A stretch of 48,302 nucleotides of DNA, from positions 1 to 48,302 of the forward strand of contig QKDC01000091.1 of the NCBI GenBank assembly GCA_003246755.1, in the 5' to 3' direction. Shown piece after piece: positions 38,697 to 47,767 of this stretch (position 1 is its first letter; each line of letters opens with the position of its first letter). The DNA comes from Gemmatimonadota bacterium (lineage in GTDB: Bacteria > Gemmatimonadota > Gemmatimonadetes > Gemmatimonadales > GWC2-71-9). A program made the translations under genes and the position numbers. The notes beneath the pieces were generated by a model. It saw only the letters and a program-made list of their open reading frames with translations, was not told where the DNA came from and searched no databases.

Positions 38697-40531
38697 CGAC
38701 ACCATCCATCGACCCTGGGACTCCCCAAACGCTGACAGAGTTGTTCTTCAAGGCCACCAGTAGGCGGGATGAAGGGGAAGTGGCCATGCGCGCGTGTCGT
38801 GGGGGCACGTGGTCCGCTATCACGCTGGGCGAGTTTCGCTCGCAGGTTCGGGAGGCGAGCCTGGGACTGCGCCACTTGGGCCTTGGGTCAGGCGATCGCG
38901 TCGCCCTCCTGTCCGAGAACCGTCCCGAGTGGGCCATCGTCGACTACGCGTGCCTGACTGCCCGCTGTACCGATGTCCCCGTGTATCCGACCCTCCCCGC
39001 CGGTCAGATCGAATACATCCTCCGGGACTCTGCGGCGGTGGCCATCTGCGTGTCGAGCCAGGCCCAGTTCAAGAAAATCGACGCGATCCGTGATCGGCTT
39101 CCCGCCCTGCGCCACATCATCGTCTTCGATGCGGTGGACGCGACCGGAACCATCACGTTCGAGGAGCTCCGACGACTCGGCCGTCGAGCTGCGGAGAACC
39201 ACACGGATTGGGAACAACGGGCGCTGGCCGCGGAACCAACCGACCTGGCAACCATCATCTACACCTCGGGTACCACCGGTGATCCGAAAGGTGTGATGCT
39301 CTCCCACGGCAACATCGCCTTCAATGTCCGTGCGGCGACGGCAGCGCTCGACATCGGGACCCAGGATGAGTGCCTTTCCTTCCTGCCCCTGTCGCACATC
39401 TTCGAGCGGACCGGGGGGCACTTCGTGATGTTGTGGGCGGGTGTCGTCATCAACTACGCGCGCAGTGTAGAGGCGGTGGCCGCGGACATGGCGACGCGGC
39501 GACCAACCGTGATGACCGCCGTGCCGAGAGTGTACGAAAAGATCTATACGAGGGTCTGTGACGCAGCGATGTCCACTCGACTCAAGGCGCGCGTGTTCGA
39601 GTGGGCCAAGCGAACGGGGGAACGGTGGGCCGAGCGGGTCACAGCGGGGCAACCGGTCGGCGTCCCGCTTCGCCTGGGACGAGCCGTGGCCGATCGACTG
39701 GTCTTTCGACGACTCCGCGAGCGGACCGGTGGTCGTATCCGATTCTTCGTGTCCGGGGGGGCGCCCCTCTCACGGGAGCTCGCTCGCTTCTTCTATGCCG
39801 CGGGACTCACCGTCCTCGAAGGGTACGGCCTCACCGAGACCTCGCCGGTGGTCACCCTCAACGTTCCGCAGCGCATGCGATTCGGCTCGGTGGGCCAACC
39901 CGTGGCGGGAGTCGAGGTCCGTATTGCCCCTGACGGTGAGATTCTCACCCGCGGGCCGCACGTGATGATGGGGTATCTGAACCAACCCGAGGCCACGGCA
40001 GAAGTGATCGATGCCGAAGGCTGGTTTCACACAGGGGACGTCGGGCACATCGATGCAGACGGCTTTGTCTACATCACCGACCGGAAGAAAGACCTCATTG
40101 TCACGTCCGGGGGGAAGAACATCGCCCCACAGCCGATCGAGAATCGCCTTCGAAGCAATCCCTTCATCGCAAACGCCGTGATGCTCGGAGACCGAAGGAA
40201 ATTCCCCATCGTTCTCCTCGTCCCCGAGTTCGAACGACTCCAGACCTGGGCGGAGGATGAAGGCCTGAGCGCGGTGGACCAGGAAACCCTTGTCGGCTTC
40301 CCAGAGGTCCAGGTCAAAATGGAGGAGGAGGCCAAGAAATGTCTGCGCGACCTCGCACAATTCGAAGTCCCCAAGAAGTTCCTGATTCTCCCGCGCGAGC
40401 TCACCATCGAGTTGGGTGAGCTGACGCCGAAGTTGTCTGTTCGGCGCAAGACCGTCGAAGCGAACTTCGCGAACTCGATCGCTGCCCTGTACAACGCCTC
40501 GGGCGCCCACCGGTCCCAGCCGCGGGGGTAG
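38693..40531 (+). CDS. Long-chain acyl-CoA synthetase (AMP-forming)
   Basis: A 612-residue ANL-superfamily enzyme that activates long-chain fatty acids to acyl-CoA through an acyl-adenylate. It shows the P-loop-like TIIYTSGTTGDPKGVMLSHGN (in two parts), the adenine-binding EGYGLTETSPVVTLN, GEILTRGPHVMMGYLNQPE and the hinge DRKKDLIVTSGGKNIAP. The long-chain subgroup is suggested by FLPLSHIFERTGGH and by the C-terminal FEVPKKFLILPREL with KLSVRRK. It overlaps the Big2-like lipoprotein by 4 bases and abuts a convergent gene with no gap. Substrate range cannot be read from sequence. Confidence 0.93.
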   Translation: MTTPSIDPGTPQTLTELFFKATSRRDEGEVAMRACRGGTWSAITLGEFRSQVREASLGLRHLGLGSGDRVALLSENRPEWAIVDYACLTARCTDVPVYPTLPAGQIEYILRDSAAVAICVSSQAQFKKIDAIRDRLPALRHIIVFDAVDATGTITFEELRRLGRRAAENHTDWEQRALAAEPTDLATIIYTSGTTGDPKGVMLSHGNIAFNVRAATAALDIGTQDECLSFLPLSHIFERTGGHFVMLWAGVVINYARSVEAVAADMATRRPTVMTAVPRVYEKIYTRVCDAAMSTRLKARVFEWAKRTGERWAERVTAGQPVGVPLRLGRAVADRLVFRRLRERTGGRIRFFVSGGAPLSRELARFFYAAGLTVLEGYGLTETSPVVTLNVPQRMRFGSVGQPVAGVEVRIAPDGEILTRGPHVMMGYLNQPEATAEVIDAEGWFHTGDVGHIDADGFVYITDRKKDLIVTSGGKNIAPQPIENRLRSNPFIANAVMLGDRRKFPIVLLVPEFERLQTWAEDEGLSAVDQETLVGFPEVQVKMEEEAKKCLRDLAQFEVPKKFLILPRELTIELGELTPKLSVRRKTVEANFANSIAALYNASGAHRSQPRG

Positions 40532-41119
40532 TCAGCACCGTCGCCCCACCCACACCTCTCCCGTCACCGCGAGAATCTCGATCTCACCGACCCCCACGGG
40601 AGGGGAGCCCTCTCCGACGATCCGCAGCCCATGGAGCACCGTCTGGATGCCGTCGCGCACCCAGGAGTCGGGCAACCCTGCCCCGAGGACGACGCCCCGC
40701 ATGCTGGACGCCTTGAGGGGCAGTCGGGGAGCGAGCACGACATTCGCTGGCGATTCCGGCCGCGACGGCATGACCATGGGGTTCACCACGATCAGTTGAA
40801 TCCCTGGAAGCATCGTGGCCAATCCCTCCGCCAGGCTTCCCGCGGACCCCACGAGGGCGATATAACCGCCGGGCCCACTCAGCCCGAGCAGCGTGCTCGC
40901 GTGTTCCGCGGTGAGGACACCTGGGTGTTGCCCAGGCCCCTCCTGGGGGCGGCCGAAGTCCACCACCCCCTCTTGCAGGTCGACGGTCTTCCCGCATATG
41001 GGGCAACCCAAGTGGCCCTCCAGGACCGTCCTGCCTTCCATGCGGGACGGCAGAAGGACGAGGAATGCCTCGTCATGATCTTCTGGGCATTTCAGATGAT
41101 CGGTCAACTCGATGAACAT
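40532..41119 (-). CDS. Trm112-like zinc finger plus methyltransferase-like domain
   Basis: A 195-residue protein. The first 57 residues resemble a Trm112/UPF0434 zinc finger (LKCPEDH ... LGCPICGKTVDLQEGVVDFG), with Cys at about 10, 39 and 42. Residues 75-195 look like a reduced class I methyltransferase fold: YIALVGSAGSLAEGL where the SAM loop would be, LIVVNP after strand 2, and RLPLKASSMRGVVLGAGLPD like the LPF-x-D/N motif region. Catalytic competence is doubtful. Its ATG follows the SDR stop with no gap, so it is the last gene of the pteridine operon. Confidence 0.6.
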   Translation of the reverse strand: MFIELTDHLKCPEDHDEAFLVLLPSRMEGRTVLEGHLGCPICGKTVDLQEGVVDFGRPQEGPGQHPGVLTAEHASTLLGLSGPGGYIALVGSAGSLAEGLATMLPGIQLIVVNPMVMPSRPESPANVVLAPRLPLKASSMRGVVLGAGLPDSWVRDGIQTVLHGLRIVGEGSPPVGVGEIEILAVTGEVWVGRRC

Positions 41120-41815
41120 TCACGCAGGTCCGATACGCAGCCAGTCCACCTCGACGTGCGGTGGCCTCGTGACCAGAAAGGCGACCGCTTCAGCTACATC
41201 GTCGGGCTTCAGCATGTCCTTGCGCGGCATCAGACCCGGCGTGGCGTCGGGATCAGCCCGATCCCACATCCGCGTGTCGACCGGCCCGGGGGAAATCAAC
41301 GAACACCTGACACCGGACCCGCGATACTCTTCGCGTAGAATCTCGTGGAGCCCACGCAAACCGAATTTGGATGCGCCGTAGGCCGCATTCTCCGGAAAGG
41401 CATGGTGATCGGAAATACTTCCGACGCTGATGTGCAGGCCACGGCCCTCGCGCCGCATGGAGGGTAAGAAGGCTCGTGCCACCAGGAAGGGAGCCCGGAG
41501 ATTCACCGCGAGTTGCGTATCAAAATCGGAAGGTTCGGTTTCCTCCAACGGGGCGAGCATGAAGGCTCCGGCATTGCTCACCACGACGTCGGGTGTCCCG
41601 AGCTGACCACCGATCTGGCCGGACGCATGATCAACGTCCTGCTCCTGCGTGAGGTCGCAGGGAAGGTCGAGAAACCCTTCGTGCCACCCCGCCCGAAGCG
41701 TGCGGGCAAGTCGGGCCACGGTGGCACCCTCGTCCCGGAGACGCACCGCAACGGCCAGCCCGATCCCTCGCGAGGCGCCGGTCACGACAATCACCTTGCC
41801 GGAAAGCTGCGTCAC
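41120..41815 (-). CDS. Short-chain dehydrogenase, sepiapterin-reductase-like
   Basis: A 231-residue classical SDR using NAD(P)H. The cofactor motif TGASRGIG is at residues 13-20. VSNAGAF is the NNAG equivalent, and the catalytic Ser (in ISVGSISD), Tyr and Lys (AAYGASKFG) are all present. The segment [15 protein letters not shown], then [13 protein letters not shown] and the tail with [12 protein letters not shown], recalls bacterial sepiapterin reductases. With PTPS and FolE immediately upstream (4-base overlap with folE), a pteridine reductase role is attractive, but many SDRs share these motifs. Alternative: an unrelated ketoacyl or sugar dehydrogenase. Confidence 0.8.
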   Translation of the reverse strand: MTQLSGKVIVVTGASRGIGLAVAVRLRDEGATVARLARTLRAGWHEGFLDLPCDLTQEQDVDHASGQIGGQLGTPDVVVSNAGAFMLAPLEETEPSDFDTQLAVNLRAPFLVARAFLPSMRREGRGLHISVGSISDHHAFPENAAYGASKFGLRGLHEILREEYRGSGVRCSLISPGPVDTRMWDRADPDATPGLMPRKDMLKPDDVAEAVAFLVTRPPHVEVDWLRIGPA

Positions 41816-42378
41816 GCGGTGGCCCCGTGCACCAGCCGGAGGAACTCGTCGCGCGTCGAGGCATCATCCCGGAAGACGCCGCGGAGAGCGCTCGTAATGG
41901 TCCGGGAATTCTGCTTCTCGACACCGCGCATCATCATGCAGAGGTGGGACGCCTCGAGCACGACGCCGACCCCGTGCGGTTCGATGACATCCATCAGGGC
42001 GTCGGCGATTTGATCGGTAAGCCGCTCCTGGATCTGCAGACGCCGCGCGAAAACTTCCACGACGCGAGGCACTTTGGAGAGCCCCATGATACGGCCGTTG
42101 GGGAGATACGCGACATGAGCGTTTCCGAAGAACGGGAGCATGTGATGCTCACACATGGAATAGAATTCGACATCCCGGATCAGCACCATATTCTCATGCG
42201 GTTCTTCGAACACGGCATTCCCCACGACTTCCCTGACGCTGTGTCGGTACCCTCGCGTCAGCCAGCGTAGAGCTGCCTCGACGCGTGCCGGTGTCTTCGT
42301 GAGGCCTGGCCGCGACGGGTCTTCTCCCAGCTCCGTCAACATCCGAAGAATCACGTCCTGCAAGCTGTCGTCTCGCAC
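41812..42378 (-). CDS. folE: GTP cyclohydrolase I
   Basis: A 188-residue enzyme converting GTP to 7,8-dihydroneopterin triphosphate, the first step of folate, queuosine and biopterin routes. The zinc/catalytic motifs are complete: [43 protein letters not shown] and [14 protein letters not shown]. The GTG start at 42378 is decided by GAGGGAG 6 bases upstream and by its position one base after the ptpS stop; the frame continues upstream inside ptpS without family similarity. It overlaps the SDR gene by 4 bases. Length equals Bacillus-type FolE. Confidence 0.97.
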   Translation of the reverse strand: MRDDSLQDVILRMLTELGEDPSRPGLTKTPARVEAALRWLTRGYRHSVREVVGNAVFEEPHENMVLIRDVEFYSMCEHHMLPFFGNAHVAYLPNGRIMGLSKVPRVVEVFARRLQIQERLTDQIADALMDVIEPHGVGVVLEASHLCMMMRGVEKQNSRTITSALRGVFRDDASTRDEFLRLVHGATA

Positions 42379-42379
42379 C

Positions 42380-42793
42380 TTACGCTCCCTCGTAGTCAAC
42401 GTAATTTCGTGGCGTTTCCCACACACGAATCCGCTGGAGTCGCCCGCTGGGTATCCGCGGGGCGAGCAGGTCCCAAATGAAAACCGCGATGTTCTCCGCC
42501 GTCGGAATGTGATCGCGGAACCACGGGACTTCCAAATTCAGATTCCGGTGATCGAGTTGCTGGATCACCGCCTCTTCGACAATGCGTTTGAGCACACCCA
42601 CATCGAGGACATACCCCGTTTCCGCATCGATGTCGCCCTCGACGATCACGTCCAATTCATAATTGTGGCCATGATAGTGCGGGTTATTGCAGGGCCCGAA
42701 GGTATCCCGGTTCCACTCCTCCGATCGGTCGGGGTTGTGCAGGCGGTGTGCGGCATTGAAATGCAGGCGGCGAGCGACGAGGCAGCGGGGCAT
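42380..42793 (-). CDS. 6-pyruvoyl-tetrahydropterin synthase family protein
   Basis: A 137-residue PTPS/QueD-family enzyme. Zinc ligands are in HFNAAH (His16) and [10 protein letters not shown] (His41, His43). The Cys of the active site lies in [11 protein letters not shown], a C-x5-HGH pattern as in animal PTPS, whereas typical bacterial QueD has C-x3-HGH. The rest ([51 protein letters not shown]) is normal. The ATG at 42793 has GAGG 6 bases upstream. It leads a four-gene operon with folE, the SDR and a methyltransferase-like gene. A 6-pyruvoyl-tetrahydropterin product is inferred from the motif and the SDR; queuosine synthesis is the alternative. Confidence 0.85.
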   Translation of the reverse strand: MPRCLVARRLHFNAAHRLHNPDRSEEWNRDTFGPCNNPHYHGHNYELDVIVEGDIDAETGYVLDVGVLKRIVEEAVIQQLDHRNLNLEVPWFRDHIPTAENIAVFIWDLLAPRIPSGRLQRIRVWETPRNYVDYEGA

Positions 42794-43061
42794 GGCGGTC
42801 CTCGGTGGGGAATACGAAGGCGCCGCCACGCAGTGAACGGCGCCCGCGTCGAACGAAGGTAGCGATGGTATTGAAGCCCGACAGAAAAGCTTGGCGCCCT
42901 CTCCGACCCTTTTGCCTACCCTCTCGGGCGTGGCATACACGAAGGAATGTGGGCCCACTCTCGGACTTGTTGGCTCAATAACATGAGTTCGCTACCAACG
43001 CCCGACACCGCTATTATAGGATCGCCAATCGAAACCGTCAACACGTTCCGAGGTCCGTTCA

Positions 43062-43232
43062 ATGGTCATGCTGATCGGGGCAGTGGTGCTGATCTCCACC
43101 TGGCTGGTGCTGACCTTCGTGGTCCCGGTTGGGTTGGGCATCGTTCACATTCTGCTCGCACTCGGCGTGGTCATGTTCATACGTTGGTGGGCTCTGAGCA
43201 ATGAGCCGCCGCCGGGAGGCAGGACGTCCTAG
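43062..43232 (+). CDS. Small lmo0937-like membrane peptide
   Basis: A 56-residue frame encoding two hydrophobic helices (about residues 4-22 and 24-43), beginning MVMLIGAVVLISTWLVLTF. The centre, GLGIVHILLALGVVMFI, closely follows the lmo0937/DUF5670 pattern GGxIHILLVIAIVxLLIR, a family of tiny stress-associated membrane proteins. GAGG lies 9 bases before the ATG. A longer frame in another register overlaps it but is not protein-like. A TATTAT element at 43012-43017 could be a -10 box, but no clear -35 was found. It ends inside the convergent acetyltransferase stop (4-base tail overlap). Function is unknown. Confidence 0.65.
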   Translation: MVMLIGAVVLISTWLVLTFVVPVGLGIVHILLALGVVMFIRWWALSNEPPPGGRTS

Positions 43233-44185
43233 ATCTCCCAGTTGGAAAACACGATCCCGCGCTCCGCCCGTTCAGGGCTTCCCCCGTGCAGCATGCGCAG
43301 ATCGGTCCAGTGGATTCGGAATCCTGCCCCGACCAGGGCGGAATAGGCGTCGGGATACACCGTTTGGCAGCGTACCGAGACCTTCCGACGGTCGCCTCCC
43401 CCCCGACCCATGCCAACGCCCCTCAGGACGCTGCCGAATGAATCCAGACCATCAGCAACGAGCTTGAGAACCCGGAGCTCCTTTTCGCCGCCGAGGGTGA
43501 GTGGGATGGTGTGCCAGACCGCGAACCCCCGACAACGACCCGCCTCATACAGGACCGTCGTGTCACCGAGACGATGTTCCTCAGTGAGCCGGAGTTCTCG
43601 CGAGTAGTCAACGCCGGGCGTCAGGCCGCCGACGAGTTGTCGGCAATCTCCGACCATTGTCTTGAACTGATCGCCGCTCGTGGAGAGCGCTCGGACGCGC
43701 GGAGGGCCCGATGGGGTGCCCGGATTCCCAATCATGGTCAGGGTGAGGTGCCCTGGACGGAACCCCAGTCCGGCGTAAAAACCGATATTATCCACCGTTC
43801 GCGGCATGGTTTCGAGACCAATGCGCGTCGCGCCGCGGGATTGCAGCCACCGCAGCCCCTCGGTGACGATCCGCCTCCCGAGACCAAGTCCCTGAAGCGC
43901 AGGACGCACTGCCAACGGACCCATCCATCCCTCGGCGCCCGACTGATGGACCATGTTGAACGCTGCCAGCGCCCCGGTTGCCTCCCGCCAGATCATGGCT
44001 CCGGCCTGGGCAGTGGCCAGCGCATACTTCCAGACCTCAGGATGCAATTGGGGTACCTGGACTCCGGTAAGACCATCGCGATGATACCGGTCAGTGAATG
44101 CTTCGCTGAACACCCGATTGAGCTCATCGATATCGCGCGCGGTCGCCTGCTCCGGACCGCGAATCGAAACATCAGGCCGCGACAT
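43229..44185 (-). CDS. GNAT-family N-acetyltransferase, two-lobed
   Basis: A 318-residue protein. The first lobe (to about residue 150) is a complete GNAT domain with the acetyl-CoA loop [17 protein letters not shown] and the helix/strand [11 protein letters not shown]. The second lobe ([36 protein letters not shown]) looks like a degenerate second GNAT unit without the acetyl-CoA loop. The substrate is unknown. The ATG at 44185 overlaps the sbcC tail by 14 bases, and AGGAG lies about 10 bases upstream; an ATG at 44194 is possible. It ends the HerA/SbcD/SbcC operon and may be a passenger there. Confidence 0.8.
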   Translation of the reverse strand: MSRPDVSIRGPEQATARDIDELNRVFSEAFTDRYHRDGLTGVQVPQLHPEVWKYALATAQAGAMIWREATGALAAFNMVHQSGAEGWMGPLAVRPALQGLGLGRRIVTEGLRWLQSRGATRIGLETMPRTVDNIGFYAGLGFRPGHLTLTMIGNPGTPSGPPRVRALSTSGDQFKTMVGDCRQLVGGLTPGVDYSRELRLTEEHRLGDTTVLYEAGRCRGFAVWHTIPLTLGGEKELRVLKLVADGLDSFGSVLRGVGMGRGGGDRRKVSVRCQTVYPDAYSALVGAGFRIHWTDLRMLHGGSPERAERGIVFSNWEI

Positions 44186-46586
44186 CGTGCCCATTCTCCT
44201 CCCGAACCCGAGCGATCCCGTGTTCGACATCGTACTCCAGGCGGATGACCCGGTCGAAGCCCTCCCGCACCGCCTCGATGTGGGTGATCAATATGACCTG
44301 CGGGAATCGGTCCCCGAGGTTGCGGAGGAGATCCACCACAGCCCCCCTACGCTGGTCATCGAGTGAGCCGAAGATCTCGTCGAGGATCAGGAGTGAGAGA
44401 GGCTGCCCGGCCCGCTCGGCAATCATCTGACTCACCGCCAGACGAAGAGCGAGACTGACGATGTCCTCCTCACCACCCGAGAGAACGCGCTGGACCTCTC
44501 CGTCCTCGATGATCGTCGGCATGTAGTCGTCGTCGAGTTCGAAATCGGTATATCTCCCTGCCGTCAGATCACGCAAGAACGTCGACCCCAACTCGGACAG
44601 GTCCGGCCGCATCGTATCGTTGAGGTCGGTCCTGAGATCGGAAAACGCCCGGTCGAGTTCCTGGTTGAGTTGCAGATCCCGCTCGATGCGCCCGGCTTCG
44701 GCGACGTCCTGTTCTCGGGCTTGCCGGCGGCGTTCCATCTCCTCGCGCCGGACCGCTGCAACCCGGGCCTCGGCCAAGGCTTCGATGGTGACACGATCCG
44801 CCTGTCGGCGCTCCGCTTCAGCCGCATCCAGAGCGGCACGCACCGCTTGTGCACCGTCCGCGGACCACCCCGCTTCACCGAGTTGTGTGTGCAGAGACTG
44901 GAGGGCACTTTCCTGGGCACTCAGCTCGGCCTCGGCCGCGCTGGCAGCGGTGGTGAGTCGAACCGCTCGTTCGGCAATGCCCTTCAGCCTTTCAATTTCC
45001 TGCCGCGCCGGCTCCATCGCTGCAAGGGCTGCCAGCACTTCGCGATGACGGGTCTCATCGTACGTTCCGACCGACTGCGAAAGTCGAGTTTCCAGATCCC
45101 GTAGCCTGCCGCGCAGTGTCTCCCGATCGCGCGCGAGCGCCACCCCCTCCTGGACCTGACCCTCCAGGCGCCCCAGCTCCTCAGTAAGTTCGGCGACCCA
45201 CGATCGCAGCCGATCTCGTTCGCGGCGCAATGCGACGAGTCGCTTCGGTTCCGTCTGTAACTGCTTGATTCGCGATCGATAGAACTTCCCATTGAGTGTG
45301 AGATCCTCGGCCTGCCGGGTGAGTCCGTCGAGGACTTCGTTGAACGTCGCTCCCAACGGTTGTCCACAGGTCGGACAGACTCCATCAGGTCCAGCCTCCG
45401 TGAGGCGGTCGCGTTGCGACCGGATATCCTGATATTGGTCGGTGATCTGCTTCAGCTTCGTGTTGGCGTCTTGTTGATCCCGTACCCATTCGGTTTGCAC
45501 GCGTTGCGCTTCCGTATCCACGCCTTGATACTCTTCTCGGACGGTTGCGAGCTCGGCCCGAAATCGTTCGGCGGTCTCGGCCGATGGGAGTTGACTCAGC
45601 CTCGAACTGATCGCATCCAGCTGGAGTTTCACTTCCCCAAGCTGCCCCGTGTGTTCGCGCCACTTGGCCATCTCCTCCGCCAAGGCATCGAGTCGCAGGC
45701 GTTCGCTGGAGAGTTCGGCATGATCGGCAACGCTCGGTGTGAGCTCCTCGATACGCGCCTGAGCCGAGAGCGCCTCAACCAAATCCCGATCCAGCCGGCG
45801 ATGGGTGTCCCGTGCATTGGTCACCCGCTGCTCGCAGACTCTCAGATCACTCTCCAACGACCGCACCCGTTCATGGACGACCTCGAGCCGCTCCCACTCC
45901 GGTCGAATCGTGGCGACTGCCCCCTCGGCGGCCCGCAGCGCATCGTTGGCTCTGGTCACCGCCTGCTCGGCGTCCTTGACCTGCCGATTCACCGCGGCCT
46001 CTTCCTCAGCCAGCTGTGCCGGGCTCGGCAGTCGCGATTGGATCTCCTGGAGTCGTGCGCGAGCCGCGCTGCGATCCGCCTTGAGTTTCTCCTGCGCGAC
46101 CTTCAACCGCTCGTACCCAAGGACACGCGACAGAAACTGATTGCGTTCTCCGGCGGTCATCGCGCCGAGAATCGTGAGTTCCTTCTGTCCGGTGAAGTAG
46201 GTATTGAAGAACTCCTCACGGGTCATTCCCAGAATCCGGGTGAGCAGTTCCGTGACCGCCCCCGGACTGTTCGCAATGGGGGTTTCATCCATGTCCTGAT
46301 AGAGTTCGGCCCCATGGAGTGTCCGGGAGACGCGGTACCGGTGCGCACCGAGTGAGAATTCGGTCTCCACTTCCACACGGGCACGCGGCGGGGCGTTTCG
46401 GCGGCGAAGAGAGGCGGCGGTACCCCGCGCCGCCTTGGTACCGTAGACGGCCCAGGCTAAGGCTTCGAGCAGGGTGGTCTTCCCCGAGCCATTGGGACCG
46501 ATGATGCCGGTCAAGCCCTCTTCGAAACGGATCTCGGTGGCTTCGTGCTGACGGAAGTTGACGAGGCGAAGGCGGTGAACCTGCAT
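44172..46586 (-). CDS. sbcC: SbcC/Rad50-type SMC-like ATPase
   Basis: An 804-residue Rad50/SbcC-type protein that with SbcD/Mre11 trims DNA ends and cuts hairpins. Walker [10 protein letters not shown] is at 30-38. Two long coiled coils flank the zinc hook GVCPTCGQP (Cys404 and Cys407). The C-terminal head has signature [16 protein letters not shown] (about 702-717), Walker [13 protein letters not shown] and the switch His in ILITHIE. It is compact, nearer in length to archaeal Rad50 than to E. coli SbcC. Its ATG overlaps the sbcD stop by one base. The hook is intact, so dimerisation is expected. Confidence 0.95.
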   Translation of the reverse strand: MQVHRLRLVNFRQHEATEIRFEEGLTGIIGPNGSGKTTLLEALAWAVYGTKAARGTAASLRRRNAPPRARVEVETEFSLGAHRYRVSRTLHGAELYQDMDETPIANSPGAVTELLTRILGMTREEFFNTYFTGQKELTILGAMTAGERNQFLSRVLGYERLKVAQEKLKADRSAARARLQEIQSRLPSPAQLAEEEAAVNRQVKDAEQAVTRANDALRAAEGAVATIRPEWERLEVVHERVRSLESDLRVCEQRVTNARDTHRRLDRDLVEALSAQARIEELTPSVADHAELSSERLRLDALAEEMAKWREHTGQLGEVKLQLDAISSRLSQLPSAETAERFRAELATVREEYQGVDTEAQRVQTEWVRDQQDANTKLKQITDQYQDIRSQRDRLTEAGPDGVCPTCGQPLGATFNEVLDGLTRQAEDLTLNGKFYRSRIKQLQTEPKRLVALRRERDRLRSWVAELTEELGRLEGQVQEGVALARDRETLRGRLRDLETRLSQSVGTYDETRHREVLAALAAMEPARQEIERLKGIAERAVRLTTAASAAEAELSAQESALQSLHTQLGEAGWSADGAQAVRAALDAAEAERRQADRVTIEALAEARVAAVRREEMERRRQAREQDVAEAGRIERDLQLNQELDRAFSDLRTDLNDTMRPDLSELGSTFLRDLTAGRYTDFELDDDYMPTIIEDGEVQRVLSGGEEDIVSLALRLAVSQMIAERAGQPLSLLILDEIFGSLDDQRRGAVVDLLRNLGDRFPQVILITHIEAVREGFDRVIRLEYDVEHGIARVREENGHDVAA

Positions 46587-47767
46587 CAGCCCTCCTCGTC
46601 CCGGACGACGGACTCGAGGAGCGCCAGACCGGCTTGGACGAATTGCTCGCGGTCCAGCTCGGCCGGGAGGGGACGCTTTCCCAGATAATCACGGAGCACG
46701 TCGGCGAGTGGCTGGCGCTTGCCTCCCGGACCAACCCCGATGGTCGTGACGGCATCCGGTCGTCTGAGGTCGAGATGATAGTGCAGGGCCTCCGCCTTGA
46801 CACGCCGGATCGCGTCGTGGTTCAGACCGCGCGCGACGCTTCGGGGAACGTTGAACACGACCTGCCGCACGATCTGCTCCGCCCAACCCCCTTCAACCCC
46901 ATCCAGCCGCTCGCGGAGCATCCGATCGAGGTCGGAGGCTTGGACTTCTTCGCCGTAGAGCGGGGGGAGATCGATGACCCGACGCGCAAGGGTTACGGGT
47001 CTCCGCGAGACCTTCCCGGCGTCGACGTCCACCATCAGCCAGCCCTTGCCCCCAACCGAGCGACGTCCCTCATCGCGTATCTCGCCCCAGGGATTCGACG
47101 TGACATATTCGAGGGCCCCCGCGTACCAAGCACGGTCGTCGACTTGGTGCTGGACATGGTAGTGTCCCAATGCCACATAGCCCCATTCGCTGGCGTGGAT
47201 CTCCCCAGGTTGCACGAGAGCGGTCCCACCTCCCCACGTGGCTGCCGACGACTCTTTGGGGTATACGCCCACGATCTCCCCGTGCAGGACGAGCACCTGG
47301 TGCCTCACGGTGCCCTCAGGACGGAGGCTCGGACGTTCTGCGTCCCGTAAAGCCTGATGGGGAACGGCGAGAACGCTCAGATCGAGCGCGGGGTAGACGA
47401 ACCGCTGTGCTCCATCCAGCGCCACATCGACACCCAATTCCTGGTAGAGCCGCAGGATGGAACCGGTTTCCGACGATCGGGGCGTGTCGTGGTTCCCGGC
47501 GATGACGATGATGGGTGCCTCGGGCAAGGCGGCCCGAATGCGCTGGATCTGTTGAAATGCGAAGACGATGGCCGCGTTGGTGGGCCGGACCTGGTGGAAC
47601 AGATCGCCAGCAATCACGATCGCATCGGGTCGCTCGTCGATGATGGCGCCCACAGCCAGACGAAATGCATTGGCGACATCCGCTTCGCGCTGGTTGATCC
47701 CGAGAGCGTTCTGGCGATGGTACGCTCGAAAGCCTAGATGGACGTCGGCCAGATGTGCGAGTTTCAC
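46586..47767 (-). CDS. sbcD: SbcD/Mre11-type nuclease
   Basis: A 393-residue metallophosphoesterase nuclease. The metal-binding motifs appear in order: DVHLG (8-12), GDLFH (54-58), GNHD (91-94), LHGE (about 165) and GHYH (about 199), all intact. The C-terminal part (about 270-393) is the capping and Rad50-binding region. The end overlaps sbcC by one base and the start overlaps the herA-like stop by 4 bases (ATGA). The arrangement herA-mre11-rad50 recalls archaeal end-resection operons; a nurA gene may lie outside the window. Confidence 0.95.
   Translation of the reverse strand: MKLAHLADVHLGFRAYHRQNALGINQREADVANAFRLAVGAIIDERPDAIVIAGDLFHQVRPTNAAIVFAFQQIQRIRAALPEAPIIVIAGNHDTPRSSETGSILRLYQELGVDVALDGAQRFVYPALDLSVLAVPHQALRDAERPSLRPEGTVRHQVLVLHGEIVGVYPKESSAATWGGGTALVQPGEIHASEWGYVALGHYHVQHQVDDRAWYAGALEYVTSNPWGEIRDEGRRSVGGKGWLMVDVDAGKVSRRPVTLARRVIDLPPLYGEEVQASDLDRMLRERLDGVEGGWAEQIVRQVVFNVPRSVARGLNHDAIRRVKAEALHYHLDLRRPDAVTTIGVGPGGKRQPLADVLRDYLGKRPLPAELDREQFVQAGLALLESVVRDEEG

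Noticed and set aside
42947-43204. 85-codon plus-strand frame over the small membrane peptide
   Set aside because: The product is polar and repetitive in composition, while the other register encodes a recognisable two-helix peptide.
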